The translations under genes and the position numbers were made by a program. Below are positions 25,126-32,676 of a DNA stretch of 37,848 nucleotides, in pieces (positions within the stretch are counted from its first letter, which is position 1; each line of letters opens with the position of its first letter). The notes beneath the pieces were generated by a model. It worked only from the letters and a program-made list of their open reading frames with translations. It did not search any database and was not told the DNA's origin. Source of the DNA: SMWC01 sp963581225 (GTDB lineage: Bacteria > Pseudomonadota > Gammaproteobacteria > Steroidobacterales > Rariloculaceae); NCBI GenBank assembly GCA_963581225.1, contig CAUZMW010000006.1, forward strand, positions 1 to 37,848, written 5' to 3'.

Positions 25126-26313
25126 CTACAGGACCAGGGAATTTCTCGTGATGGCGGCAAGCGTGGGCGTTCCTGCCTGCTGCATCATGATCTGTAGTTC
25201 GCGATTCAGTATATCGAGCACTCGCTCGACACCCTCCTGACCGAATGCGCTCAGCCCCCATAGATAAGGACGGCCGATACAAATCGCGTCAGCTCCAATC
25301 GCGAGCGCCTTGAATACATCGGTGCCGCGCCGGAACCCACCATCGACCAACACGGGTATTCTGCCGCCGATCGCCTCGACAACTTCCGGCAGTGAGTCAA
25401 TCGTTGCTCTGCGGCTGTCGATCGCCCGCCCGCCATGGTTGGAGACGATCAGTCCATCGACACCATGCTGTAACGCGAGACTGGCGTCCTCGTGAGTAAC
25501 AATACCCTTTAACAACACTCTCATTGAGGTGAAATTCTTGACCCGCTCGACGAATTCCCAGTTCATCTGGGGAGCGCGCGTATTGCTGATCCCCGAGAGG
25601 TCCAAGCCATCGAACATTGGCTTGCGTGCGACCGAGCCCTCAAGGCCGGGTTCGTGACAGGCAAGACATTCCGTGTTGGTGGCACGCTGGAACCGATCGA
25701 GCGCCTCACGATTGCTGTTCGGCAGATCGACGGTTATCGCGACCGCTGGGCAACCGGAATCCTGTGCGCGCCTGAGGAGGGCCTCCGTAATTCGCCAATC
25801 TTCCGTGGGATAGAGTTGGTACCACACCGGCGCGCCTCGCGCCGCGTTGACATCTTCTACGCTCGTGGTCGTTACTGTCGACAGTATTTGCAAACAGTTT
25901 CGAGTCGCTGAGGCCCTTGCCACCGCAAGCTCGCCTTCTGGGTGAAACATCTTGTGCGTACCGCAGGGCGCGATGATTACAGGGGAAGCGTGCCGAGTAC
26001 CGAACAGCTCGATCCCCATGTCGATGTGGCTGACGTCCACCAGGCGACGCGGCCGGATCTGCAGATGTTCGAATCCTTTACGGTTAGCGTCCAACGTCGC
26101 GCCACCATCCACGCCCATTGCCATATAGGTGAAGTGAGCGTCAGTCAGGTTCGCTCTCGCGATTGGCTCGAAATCGAAGACGTTGACTGCGTCGGCCGCG
26201 TCATCGAGTAGCGAAGCATCGCCGCTGCCAACCAACTGTGCGAACGCGCGACTCGCGGGCGTCAGCGCCGGACTTGCGGCGAGGTAGCTTAAGAAGGCAC
26301 GCCGATTCGTCAT
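25126..26313 (-). CDS. FMN-dependent alpha-hydroxy-acid dehydrogenase, exported, with a CxxCH motif
   Basis: A 395-residue member of the lactate/glycolate oxidase family, which oxidises alpha-hydroxy acids to keto acids through FMN. The barrel and active site are visible: SPVIIAPCGTHKMFHPEGEL, QLYPTEDW, catalytic His293 in VSNHGGRAIDSRRATIDSLP, and VLVDGGFRRGTDVFKALAIGA. The N-terminus MTNRRAFLSYLAASPAL has a twin-Arg pattern with a hydrophobic stretch and ends in AFAQ, so export by Tat is likely. In a loop, residues 216-220 read CLACH, the consensus for covalent heme c. With periplasmic export this suggests a flavocytochrome c. Its ATG overlaps the stop of the CoA-transferase (ATGA), and GAGGA is upstream. 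The substrate is unknown; lactate-like acids are plausible. Confidence 0.85.
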   Translation of the reverse strand: MTNRRAFLSYLAASPALTPASRAFAQLVGSGDASLLDDAADAVNVFDFEPIARANLTDAHFTYMAMGVDGGATLDANRKGFEHLQIRPRRLVDVSHIDMGIELFGTRHASPVIIAPCGTHKMFHPEGELAVARASATRNCLQILSTVTTTSVEDVNAARGAPVWYQLYPTEDWRITEALLRRAQDSGCPAVAITVDLPNSNREALDRFQRATNTECLACHEPGLEGSVARKPMFDGLDLSGISNTRAPQMNWEFVERVKNFTSMRVLLKGIVTHEDASLALQHGVDGLIVSNHGGRAIDSRRATIDSLPEVVEAIGGRIPVLVDGGFRRGTDVFKALAIGADAICIGRPYLWGLSAFGQEGVERVLDILNRELQIMMQQAGTPTLAAITRNSLVL

Positions 26314-27497
26314 AAGTTTTCCTCTACTGTAGTGTCAGTCGCTACTTCGGCTCGAATCTCCGCGTTGTGTTCACCCAGACTCGGGGGGTAGCGCCGGTAT
26401 GTCGGCCCATTCTCGGACATGACAATCGGGTTGCCAATCGATCGGATGACTCCTAACGTAGGATGTTCGAGTTCAACGATCATTCCACGGGCGATCAGAT
26501 GCTCGTCAGTTAATGTCTCATCCGGAAAATTGATCGGTCCTGACGGGATGCCATTATCGACGAATTTATCGAGCCATTCGTCCGCATCGCGAGTAATGAG
26601 AATCTCTTCCAATAGTGGGATAAGTTCATCGCGGTGTTGGTTGCGCTGCGGGTTCGTCGCAAAGCGGGGATCGACCATCAGCGTAGCGGTGATCTCCAGA
26701 ATGCCACAGAATCTCTCCCATAGTCGTTCGGTACCGACGGCTACAATGAGCGTCTTGTCCTTTGTTCTGAGCGGCTGATAGGGACAGACAGTCGGATGGA
26801 TGTTGCCGAGCCGCTCGGGACGTTCACCGTTAGCGAAATAGCTTCCACCGATATTGGCGAGCCAGGTCGTCTGGGCATCGACCAGCGAGACGTCGATGAA
26901 TTGGCCGACAGACGGTTCCTGAGTCTCGCGAACATAGAGTGCTGCCTGGATACCCATCACCGTATAGAGCCCCGCGGTAATATCAGCCATCGGCGTGGGA
27001 AATCGACTCGGGATTCCATCCGGTTCGCCCGTCAACGCCATGAGCCCGGCTTCCCCCTGAGCGATGATGTCGTAGCCGCCGCGGCTCGCTTTGGGTCCAC
27101 TATGGCCGTAGCCACTGATCGCGGCATAGATCAGCCGCGGATTGATCTCGCGCAGCGTATCGGGATCGATCTTCGCATTCTTCAGCGACGTCATACGTGG
27201 AATGTTGGTGATAAATACATCGCTGCGAGCGATTAGCCGATGAAGAACATCCAGATCCGCTTCGGTCTTGATGTTCAGTTCAATACTGCGCTTGTTGCGA
27301 TTCACTGAGAGAAAATACGCACTCTCTCCTTGCAGAAAAGGAGGGCCCCAACGGCGGGATTGATCGCCGCTATCGGGGCGTTCGATCTTAATGACGTCGG
27401 CACCCAGGTCCCCAAGCATCATGGCGCAATAGGGGCCGGCTAACGCCTCGGTCATTTCTAGAACGCGAATATTCTTAAGGGGTGCGGTTGCGCCCAA
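26310..27497 (-). CDS. CaiB/BaiF (class III) CoA-transferase
   Basis: A 395-residue class III CoA-transferase, which moves CoA between carboxylic acids through an Asp-linked intermediate. The family opening LKNIRVLEMTEALAGPYCAM is followed by LGDLGADVIKIERPDSGDQSR, FLSVNRNKRSIELNIK, ISGYGHSGP and YDIIAQGEAGLMALTGEPDG. The catalytic Asp is expected in PMADITAGLYTVMGIQAAL. The start is TTG 27497, supported by GGAG 8 bases upstream. The gene is coupled to the alpha-hydroxy-acid dehydrogenase by an ATGA overlap, so the two probably act in one pathway, for instance on a hydroxy acid or its CoA ester. Formyl-CoA:oxalate transferase, succinyl-CoA:mesaconate and carnitine-type activities all belong here and cannot be separated by eye. 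Confidence 0.9.
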   Translation of the reverse strand: MGATAPLKNIRVLEMTEALAGPYCAMMLGDLGADVIKIERPDSGDQSRRWGPPFLQGESAYFLSVNRNKRSIELNIKTEADLDVLHRLIARSDVFITNIPRMTSLKNAKIDPDTLREINPRLIYAAISGYGHSGPKASRGGYDIIAQGEAGLMALTGEPDGIPSRFPTPMADITAGLYTVMGIQAALYVRETQEPSVGQFIDVSLVDAQTTWLANIGGSYFANGERPERLGNIHPTVCPYQPLRTKDKTLIVAVGTERLWERFCGILEITATLMVDPRFATNPQRNQHRDELIPLLEEILITRDADEWLDKFVDNGIPSGPINFPDETLTDEHLIARGMIVELEHPTLGVIRSIGNPIVMSENGPTYRRYPPSLGEHNAEIRAEVATDTTVEENL

Positions 27498-27545
27498 AGT
27501 AAAACTCCAGCCTGGCGTTATTGGATGATTGTGTGCGGCGACTCG

Positions 27546-27872
27546 TCAGGGCGTGCCGTCAGGAGAGATGCCGAGCTCGTTATTGACTGCAGCGCGTTCC
27601 TCGCTCGTCATCTGAGCCCACCTCGCCCGCATACGCTCGCGGAATCGGGCGCTACGCCGCGCCCGTAATCCGTGGTAAGGGGTCCCGCGAAGTAGAATAT
27701 AGGACAGGAGTAGCGCACCCGCGGCCTGCCAATAATTCCACGTTGGGCCGCCGAAGATTTCCGGCACGAGCGCATTCCAGAGCAGTATGACGACAACATC
27801 GAGGACCGCGACCAGACTCAGAAAGATCGCCAGATTGACGGCGAACTTTCTCGCCACACGCTTCGATTTCAT
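27546..27872 (-). CDS. Hypothetical small membrane protein (two helices)
   Basis: A 108-residue protein with a basic N-terminus (MKSKRVARKFAVN), two hydrophobic helices (LAIFLSLVAVLDVVVILLW and YWQAAGALLLSYILLRG) separated by NALVPEIFGGPTWN, and a cytoplasmic, strongly Arg-rich tail ending in an acidic segment (MTSEERAAVNNELG). The WNALVPEIFG...YWQA pattern occurs in a widespread uncharacterised family of small membrane proteins, so I believe this is a real gene, but I know no function. AAGG lies 9 bases before the ATG. A minus-strand TATAGT (27933-27938) could be a -10 box, without a good -35. It is downstream of the 30-residue membrane protein. Confidence 0.7.
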   Translation of the reverse strand: MKSKRVARKFAVNLAIFLSLVAVLDVVVILLWNALVPEIFGGPTWNYWQAAGALLLSYILLRGTPYHGLRARRSARFRERMRARWAQMTSEERAAVNNELGISPDGTP

Positions 27873-28059
27873 CTGCTCGCCTTAAACGGTTTGATCACTT
27901 CGAGCGGTACCCACGGTAGCCGGGCGGGTATCACTATAAATTGTTAGTTTTATGTTGGCCGCGTAGAGCGTCCGTCAGACGCTGCTAGAGAATACCACGT
28001 AGGGTAGAAAATCGAAGTAACAGGCGTGGAAGGTGCCGCGGACGCAGCGTTGAGTCGGC
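27873..28059 (-). other. Intergenic region, one hairpin, otherwise nothing recognised
   Basis: No coding sequence is supported here. AGCGTC (27967-27972) and GACGCT (27978-27983) form a perfect 6-bp stem with a 5-base loop, but no T-run follows on either strand. An A/T-rich part near 27930-27955 may hold the promoter of the two-helix membrane protein. Confidence 0.4.
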
Positions 28060-28152
28060 CTACAGGACGATGATCGCAGCAACATAGACCGCGAACAGTG
28101 CCAACGAGGCAAAGCTCAGTACGTCCAGTTGCAAGAATCGGCGAAGCGTCAT
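28060..28152 (-). CDS. Putative 30-residue single-helix membrane protein
   Basis: A 30-codon frame that I read directly from the minus strand: ATG at 28152, TAG at 28060-28062. It begins MTLRRFLQLDVLSF and continues as a hydrophobic helix (ASLALFAVYVAAIIVL) to the end. A strong ribosome site, TGGAGG, stands four bases before the ATG, which is far better than for most genes in the window. Two Arg residues at the N-terminus would orient the helix with the C-terminus in the periplasm. Small proteins of this shape often regulate or stabilise transporters or respiratory complexes, but I recognise no family. Upstream on the same strand is the PSE-family exporter, 120 bases away; downstream is another small membrane protein. 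Confidence 0.55.
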   Translation of the reverse strand: MTLRRFLQLDVLSFASLALFAVYVAAIIVL

Positions 28153-28272
28153 TTATCCTCCAGGACGGGCAGTATGCAGTCCCAGAGGGTTACGCAACGG
28201 AAGATTTGCGCCTATTCATATAACTCGTACGCATAATTCGCACGATTCAGGGTTGCACCAGAGGTCGGCAGG

Positions 28273-29256
28273 CTAGCCGAACTGCAGCGCGGCCCACAGA
28301 GTCAACGGAATGACACTTACCCACAGCAGCAGCGCGTACCCGACCACTCGGCCGCGCAGGTTCCGCAGCGTCTCCCGAGTGAATTCCAGACCGATAAACA
28401 ACAGCGCGACCACGATCAGTGCACGCGAGGCGAAGTGGATACCGTCAAAGACCCCCTGCGGCACGTTCAAATTGGCCCTGACCAGAGAGCCGATGATGGA
28501 GGCGAGAATAAACAGACCGATGAAGCCGGGGACACGTATTTTCGCCCCGCCAGCGCCGGACAGGAGGCTGAAGATCATTGTCAGCGGGATCAGCCACAGC
28601 GTCCGACCGAGTTTCACGGTGGTAGCGACGTCGGTGGCCTCCTGGCCATAGACTGCGGCGGTAGCTACCACGGAGCTTGTGTCATGGACCGCCAGAGCGG
28701 CCCAGACGCCGAACTGAGATTGGCTCATGTTCAGCCAGCCGCCAACCAGCGGGAATGTCAGCAGCGCGACCATGTTCAGACAGAAGACGATCGTGAGCGC
28801 CAACGCCAATTGGTCGGCGCGCGCTCTGAGAATCGGGCTCAGCGTCGCGATAGCCGTACCGCCGCAGATAGCTGTACCGGCAGCAATCAACCGAGTCATG
28901 ATGTTATCGACTTTGAGAAGTCGCCCAATCGCGATGCCGGCACCCAGAGTCAGGAGGACATAGACTGCGATCAGGCCTGCATAATCCTGGCTGACCTGCC
29001 ACATCTGACGCGCATCGAGATTGACGCCGAGAAGCACGATTGCGGCCTGGAGCGCGAATTTACCGTACGAGCAGGCATCTGGGATTAGCACTCGGTTCAA
29101 CGACAGCGATAAACCGGCGCCGACAAGAATGGCTGACAGCGGATTGCCCCAGATCACGAGTGGCACCAGCGCAGCGGGGACGAGCCATGCGGTCCAGGTA
29201 GAAGGGGTCAGGGGCGCAACAACGGTCAGTGTGCTGCTATCGTCCCGTTCTGCCAT
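28273..29256 (-). CDS. YeiH/PSE-family putative sulfate or sulfite exporter
   Basis: A 327-residue polytopic membrane protein of the YeiH (UPF0324, COG2855) family, TCDB Putative Sulfate Exporter. The signature regions are there: NPLSAILVGAGLSLSLNRV, LLGVNLDARQM, the conserved AAGTAICGGTAIATLSPILRA, AVHDTSSVVATAAVYG and KLGRTLWLIPLTMIF. Homologues named TauZ/SuyZ/CuyZ occur beside sulfonate-degrading genes and are thought to export the sulfite or sulfate released; this has rarely been measured. Lying 68 bases behind the split UxaA-type lyase, it fits that context. The start ATG 29256 has no ribosome site, and a promoter-like sequence lies just upstream, so a leaderless start is possible. Confidence 0.88.
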   Translation of the reverse strand: MAERDDSSTLTVVAPLTPSTWTAWLVPAALVPLVIWGNPLSAILVGAGLSLSLNRVLIPDACSYGKFALQAAIVLLGVNLDARQMWQVSQDYAGLIAVYVLLTLGAGIAIGRLLKVDNIMTRLIAAGTAICGGTAIATLSPILRARADQLALALTIVFCLNMVALLTFPLVGGWLNMSQSQFGVWAALAVHDTSSVVATAAVYGQEATDVATTVKLGRTLWLIPLTMIFSLLSGAGGAKIRVPGFIGLFILASIIGSLVRANLNVPQGVFDGIHFASRALIVVALLFIGLEFTRETLRNLRGRVVGYALLLWVSVIPLTLWAALQFG

Positions 29257-29264
29257 AACAAAAC

Positions 29265-29292
29265 ACTATAAGGATATACCCAAGAATTACAA
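29265..29292 (-). promoter_or_regulatory. Candidate promoter for the PSE exporter gene
   Basis: On the minus strand TTGTAA (29292-29287) and TATAGT (29270-29265) are separated by 16 bases, a fair match to sigma-70 elements. Transcription would start at about 29258, right at the ATG (29256), so the message would be leaderless. It could make the exporter partly independent of the lyase operon. Confidence 0.35.
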
Positions 29293-29324
29293 TGGCCCCG
29301 CGCACACTACTTTGCACCCGTCGA

Positions 29325-30497
29325 TCAGGCACTGCGATAGAGCTTCGTCATGACGAATTCTTTGTGACCCAGCGCCTCTGCGGCAGTCAAGCGGCCATTC
29401 GCCGTCTGAACGATCATGTCCATCAGCGCGTCACCGGCCTCTGGTATCGTCATCTCCCGGCGCACCACGCCCGAGACATCCACGTCGATGTGCTCACTCA
29501 TCGTTCGTACCGTGCGGGGGTTACCGGTGATTTTGATGACCGGCATGATCGGATTACCGATGATGTTGCCCTGGCCCGTCGGGAAGCAATGCACCACATA
29601 ACCTGCGGCTGCCTGAATCGTATTGCACTCAGCCGCAGCGGATGAGGTGTCCATGAAGTACAGACCCGGACCCTTTGCCGGTGCCTCGGCCGGCTCCAAG
29701 ACATCGATATAACTGACTTCTTTGCCGATTTTCTCGAGATTTCCGAGCGCTTTCTCTTCGATCGTCGTCAATCCGCCTGCGATGTTGCCCTTGGTAGGCT
29801 GGCTGTCGGAGAGATCTGAGGTCTTGAAGGCCTCGACCACATCATCCTGATAGGCCTGCCAGGTGCGCATGAATTTTGCGCCGACCTCGGGCGTTGCAGC
29901 GCGCGACGCACAGATGTGCTCGGCGCCTGTAATCTCGGTTGTCTCACCGAAACATCCGTAGATCCCCTGCGGAATCCACTTATCGTACATGTTGCCGACG
30001 GCGGGGCAGGACGCGAGACCCGTTGTCGTATCCGATTCGCCGCATTTTGCCGCGATCCAGAGATCGGCGATATCGCATTCCTCACGCTGTTGACCGGACG
30101 TCAGATGCACGAAATCCTTAGCCGTTCGTGAAGCCGCGGCGACTGTCTCGATGTCGCCGTGCTGCTCGATCGAGAAGCCGACGACCGGCTTGCCCGTCGC
30201 GGCGATGCCGTCGACGATCTTCTGTGTCCATGCCGGCTCGATACCGATTACGACGCAGGCGGCAACGTTCGGGTTGCTTCCCGTGCCGATCATCGTGCGA
30301 AAATGCAATTCGAGATCCTCACCGAACTGTAGACGCCCGTAGGCGTGCGGTAACGCTAAGGTGCCCTGGATATTGGCCGCGACCGATTCACAGGCAGCAT
30401 TGGAGATATCGTCAACAGGCAGTATCGCGACGTAGTTGCGGACTCCAACGCGACCGTTCTCGCGTCGATATCCGTAGAAAGAGTGATTCGTAGACAT
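29325..30497 (-). CDS. suyB: UxaA-family lyase large subunit, SuyB-like (sulfolactate sulfo-lyase beta)
   Basis: A 390-residue large subunit of the UxaA/GarD family, which eliminates water or, in SuyAB, sulfite from hydroxy acids at a metal centre. The sequence GYRRENGRVGVRNYVAILPV, RLQFGEDLELHFRTMIGTG, AAKCGESDTTTG, KTSDLSDSQPTKGNIAGGL, TTIEEKALGN, FPTGQGNIIGNPIMPVIKI and GHKEFVMTKLY agrees, as far as I remember, more closely with (2R)-sulfolactate sulfo-lyase beta than with altronate dehydratase. SuyB is also a separate polypeptide of about 390 residues. The product would be pyruvate plus sulfite. The small subunit gene is 13 bases upstream and a PSE exporter is downstream. Cys in CGESD is an expected metal ligand. 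Altronate or another sugar-acid dehydratase is the main alternative. Confidence 0.7.
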   Translation of the reverse strand: MSTNHSFYGYRRENGRVGVRNYVAILPVDDISNAACESVAANIQGTLALPHAYGRLQFGEDLELHFRTMIGTGSNPNVAACVVIGIEPAWTQKIVDGIAATGKPVVGFSIEQHGDIETVAAASRTAKDFVHLTSGQQREECDIADLWIAAKCGESDTTTGLASCPAVGNMYDKWIPQGIYGCFGETTEITGAEHICASRAATPEVGAKFMRTWQAYQDDVVEAFKTSDLSDSQPTKGNIAGGLTTIEEKALGNLEKIGKEVSYIDVLEPAEAPAKGPGLYFMDTSSAAAECNTIQAAAGYVVHCFPTGQGNIIGNPIMPVIKITGNPRTVRTMSEHIDVDVSGVVRREMTIPEAGDALMDMIVQTANGRLTAAEALGHKEFVMTKLYRSA

Positions 30498-30510
30498 GGT
30501 CAGCGCGCCC

Positions 30511-30798
30511 CTACCAGCGTTTGGTTTTCAGATTGTGTGTGTGAACGTGTTCGCCTTTCCTTATGGCTGCGACGATGCGACCGATGTCGGTGCCGTATTT
30601 GATCGCCGTGTCACCCTCGGCGAGATCGGTGAGGGCAATCTTATGACCGATCGGGACATCCTGCTCGGCTGTTAGCTTAAAATCGCTGTTGTTTTCCGTC
30701 ACGACACACAGTAACTCAGCGCCCGACTCGATACCCTCGACGACAACGACGCCGACGTTGTCCTTCTTATCGTGGACCAATAACTGTGGAATGCTCAT
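30511..30798 (-). CDS. suyA: UxaA-family lyase small subunit (SAF domain), SuyA-like
   Basis: A 95-residue SAF-domain protein that is the small partner of the preceding UxaA-type large subunit. The usual elements are there: VHDKKDNVGVVVVEGIESG, then VPIGHKIALTDLAEGDTAIKYG, IGRIVAAIRKGEHVHTHNLK and a final Trp (KTKRW). In single-chain altronate and galactarate dehydratases this domain is fused; separate small subunits of this size are known from sulfolactate sulfo-lyase (SuyA) and from some split altronate dehydratases. A very good ribosome site (AGGAGGGAAGG) lies in the 3' end of gntR, and the ATG overlaps the gntR stop (ATGA). The SAF His in KGEHVHTHN is the likely metal/substrate contact. 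Confidence 0.72.
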   Translation of the reverse strand: MSIPQLLVHDKKDNVGVVVVEGIESGAELLCVVTENNSDFKLTAEQDVPIGHKIALTDLAEGDTAIKYGTDIGRIVAAIRKGEHVHTHNLKTKRW

Positions 30799-31523
30799 GG
30801 GCCTTCCCTCCTGTTGATACTTTCATCATTGCTACTAGATTCCATCGACAGTAGGCGCATGACTTCTTGCGCCGCCTGATTCGCTTCTTCACGCGTGGCG
30901 CGCTCCGCTGCGTCGGCATCGTTATGTTCGGCTGCGGTGACGATCGAGCGAAGATTCTCGATACTCTCTCGCGAGCGCTCATCCGAGCGTCTCGGATGGG
31001 TGAGGCCCAGAGAGCGCCACTGCCAGATCCGGGCATGTAGCGTCGCCAGCATCGATATCAACGTTTCGCTCTGCGTCCCTTGATGCAATACCTCGTAGAA
31101 GCGTGTCTTGGTCTCGAGTGTCTGTTGAACGTCACCGGTTTCATAGGCGGATACAACTGCCTGGAAGGCATCGCGGAGTTCGACGAGACGCTCGGAATCG
31201 GCTTGCTCGACGAATATTCGTGCCGCAAGCCCGTACAAGACCGCCCGAATTCGATACAGATCTTCGGCTTCTTCCCTAGTCAGGGCCCTGACAATTGGTC
31301 CTTTGTTCGGAATAACCTCGACCAATCGCTCCGCTTCGAGTTGTCTCAGCGCCTCTCGAATGACCGTGCGCGAGACCCCCATGATCTCGATCAGCTCTCG
31401 CTCCGTCAGACGTTTACCGGGCGGAAGCTCACCTGAGACGATGGCGTTACGCAACCCCTCCAGCACCTGCTGACGCAACGAAGCCGCTGTTTTCTGGACC
31501 TTGATCAGGGCAACCTGGCTCAT
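30795..31523 (-). CDS. GntR-family (FCD type) transcriptional regulator
   Basis: A 242-residue regulator with an N-terminal winged helix (VLEGLRNAIVSGELPPGKRL, TERELIEIMGVSRTVIREALR, LEAERLVEVIPNKGPIVRAL) and a C-terminal FCD ligand domain (DLYRIRAVLYGLAARIFVEQ, LHQGTQSETLISMLATLH, and a late His in IVTAAEHNDADAAERA). FCD-type GntR proteins usually bind a carboxylic acid, often together with a metal, and release DNA. It is the first gene of the minus-strand operon and divergent from the plus-strand catabolic genes; palindromic sites lie 12-33 bases before its start. It is thus the probable local, substrate-responsive repressor of both operons. Confidence 0.93.
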   Translation of the reverse strand: MSQVALIKVQKTAASLRQQVLEGLRNAIVSGELPPGKRLTERELIEIMGVSRTVIREALRQLEAERLVEVIPNKGPIVRALTREEAEDLYRIRAVLYGLAARIFVEQADSERLVELRDAFQAVVSAYETGDVQQTLETKTRFYEVLHQGTQSETLISMLATLHARIWQWRSLGLTHPRRSDERSRESIENLRSIVTAAEHNDADAAERATREEANQAAQEVMRLLSMESSSNDESINRREGP

Positions 31524-31534
31524 TGACGGCTATT

Positions 31535-31556
31535 GTAATACCATATTACGGTATTA
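31535..31556. promoter_or_regulatory. Nested palindromes in the divergent promoter region, likely GntR operator
   Basis: Two overlapping inverted repeats are visible. GTAATA (31535-31540) and TATTAC (31544-31549) flank CCA; TAATACC (31536-31542) and GGTATTA (31550-31556) flank ATATTAC. On the minus strand TACAAT (31537-31532) could be the -10 of gntR, partly covered by the repeat. On the plus strand TTGACG (31523-31528) could be a -35. The 63-bp gap is just large enough for one shared control site. Confidence 0.55.
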
Positions 31557-31586
31557 GGTAACCCCCTGGACAAAAAAGGCCGGCCA

Positions 31587-32663
31587 ATGCACTCGGATCC
31601 AATCAAACTGGGCATCATCGGTCTCGGCCGTTGGGCCAGGGTGCTCACCCGCGCAGCCCGGAAATCCCGGAAACTGGAGATCGTGGCCGGCTACAGCCGC
31701 TCTGAGGAGAAACGCGACGCCTTTCAAGACGAATTCGGTATCAGGGGGGATCCGGACATGGAAACGCTGCTCGCGGATCCTGAGATCAAGGGCGTGATCC
31801 TGACGGTACCGAACGAACAGCATCTACCGGTAGCCGAAGCGGTCGCGAAAGCAGGCAAGCACGTCTATACCGAGAAGCCTATCGCGAATACCTTAGAGTC
31901 AGGACTCGAGATCGAAGCGCTGCAGAGTCGTTATGGAATTCACGTGATGGTCGGGCATAGCGCAAGACTCCTCAAGGGCACCCGGCTGATGAAAGCAGCG
32001 ATGGACCGCGGCGAACTCGGTCGCATCGTCTTCATCGAGGCGAACTTCTCTAACGAAAGAGCCCTGGAGATCACGCCAGACACGTGGCGCTGGTATCGGG
32101 ACAAAGCACCGGGTGGGCCGCTCTCACAACTCGCGATTCACCAGTTCGACACCATCCACTATCTGGGTGGCGAGATCGCAGAAGTCTCATCGATCGCCTC
32201 CAAACTTTCCCCGGTCGGCGCGGAAATCGACGATCAGTCGATGACCTTGTTGAAATTCGCCGACGGCAAAATCGGTTATGTCGGGTCGAGTTGGACATCC
32301 CCCGGCATTTACTCGATTCGAGTCTTCGGCCAGAAGGGATTAATGCATTTTGAACTCGATTTCAGCGCCTGGGACACGCCCGATCGACTGCATGAGACAT
32401 CGGCGCTATATATTCAACGTGGTAAAGACGGTTTTAGTAAACGCGAAGTGCTCGAGATTCCCGCCGGGGACATGTTTCAGGACGAACTCGAGATGTTCGC
32501 GGAGGTCTGTGCCAGCAACTCAGCTTGCGAACTTAGCGCGAGCAGCGGCAACGTCGCGCTAGCGGTGGTTTATGCAGCGCTACGTTCTGTCGAGAGAAAT
32601 GGCCATAGCGTCACGCTCAATGATGTGATCGAGGATTCGCGCGCCAAACTATCGGCGGCCTAG
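31587..32663 (+). CDS. Gfo/Idh/MocA-family oxidoreductase
   Basis: A 358-residue NAD(P)-dependent dehydrogenase of the Gfo/Idh/MocA family, which oxidises hydroxyl groups on sugars, cyclitols and related compounds. The Rossmann motif is LGIIGLGRWARVLTRAA, the catalytic EKP motif is in VYTEKPIANTLESGLE, and LSQLAIHQFDTIHYLGGEI is the C-terminal domain segment with the catalytic His region. First gene of the six-gene plus-strand operon, with only 13 bases before the creatininase-family gene. The substrate is not deducible. In Thermotoga inositol degradation a Gfo/Idh enzyme also precedes a ring-opening hydrolase, which makes a keto intermediate for the next enzyme a reasonable inference. Confidence 0.92.
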   Translation: MHSDPIKLGIIGLGRWARVLTRAARKSRKLEIVAGYSRSEEKRDAFQDEFGIRGDPDMETLLADPEIKGVILTVPNEQHLPVAEAVAKAGKHVYTEKPIANTLESGLEIEALQSRYGIHVMVGHSARLLKGTRLMKAAMDRGELGRIVFIEANFSNERALEITPDTWRWYRDKAPGGPLSQLAIHQFDTIHYLGGEIAEVSSIASKLSPVGAEIDDQSMTLLKFADGKIGYVGSSWTSPGIYSIRVFGQKGLMHFELDFSAWDTPDRLHETSALYIQRGKDGFSKREVLEIPAGDMFQDELEMFAEVCASNSACELSASSGNVALAVVYAALRSVERNGHSVTLNDVIEDSRAKLSAA

Positions 32664-32676
32664 AAGGAAACTTGTT

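Noticed and set aside
27967..27983. Perfect 6-bp hairpin as a transcription terminator
   Set aside because: No T-run follows on either strand.
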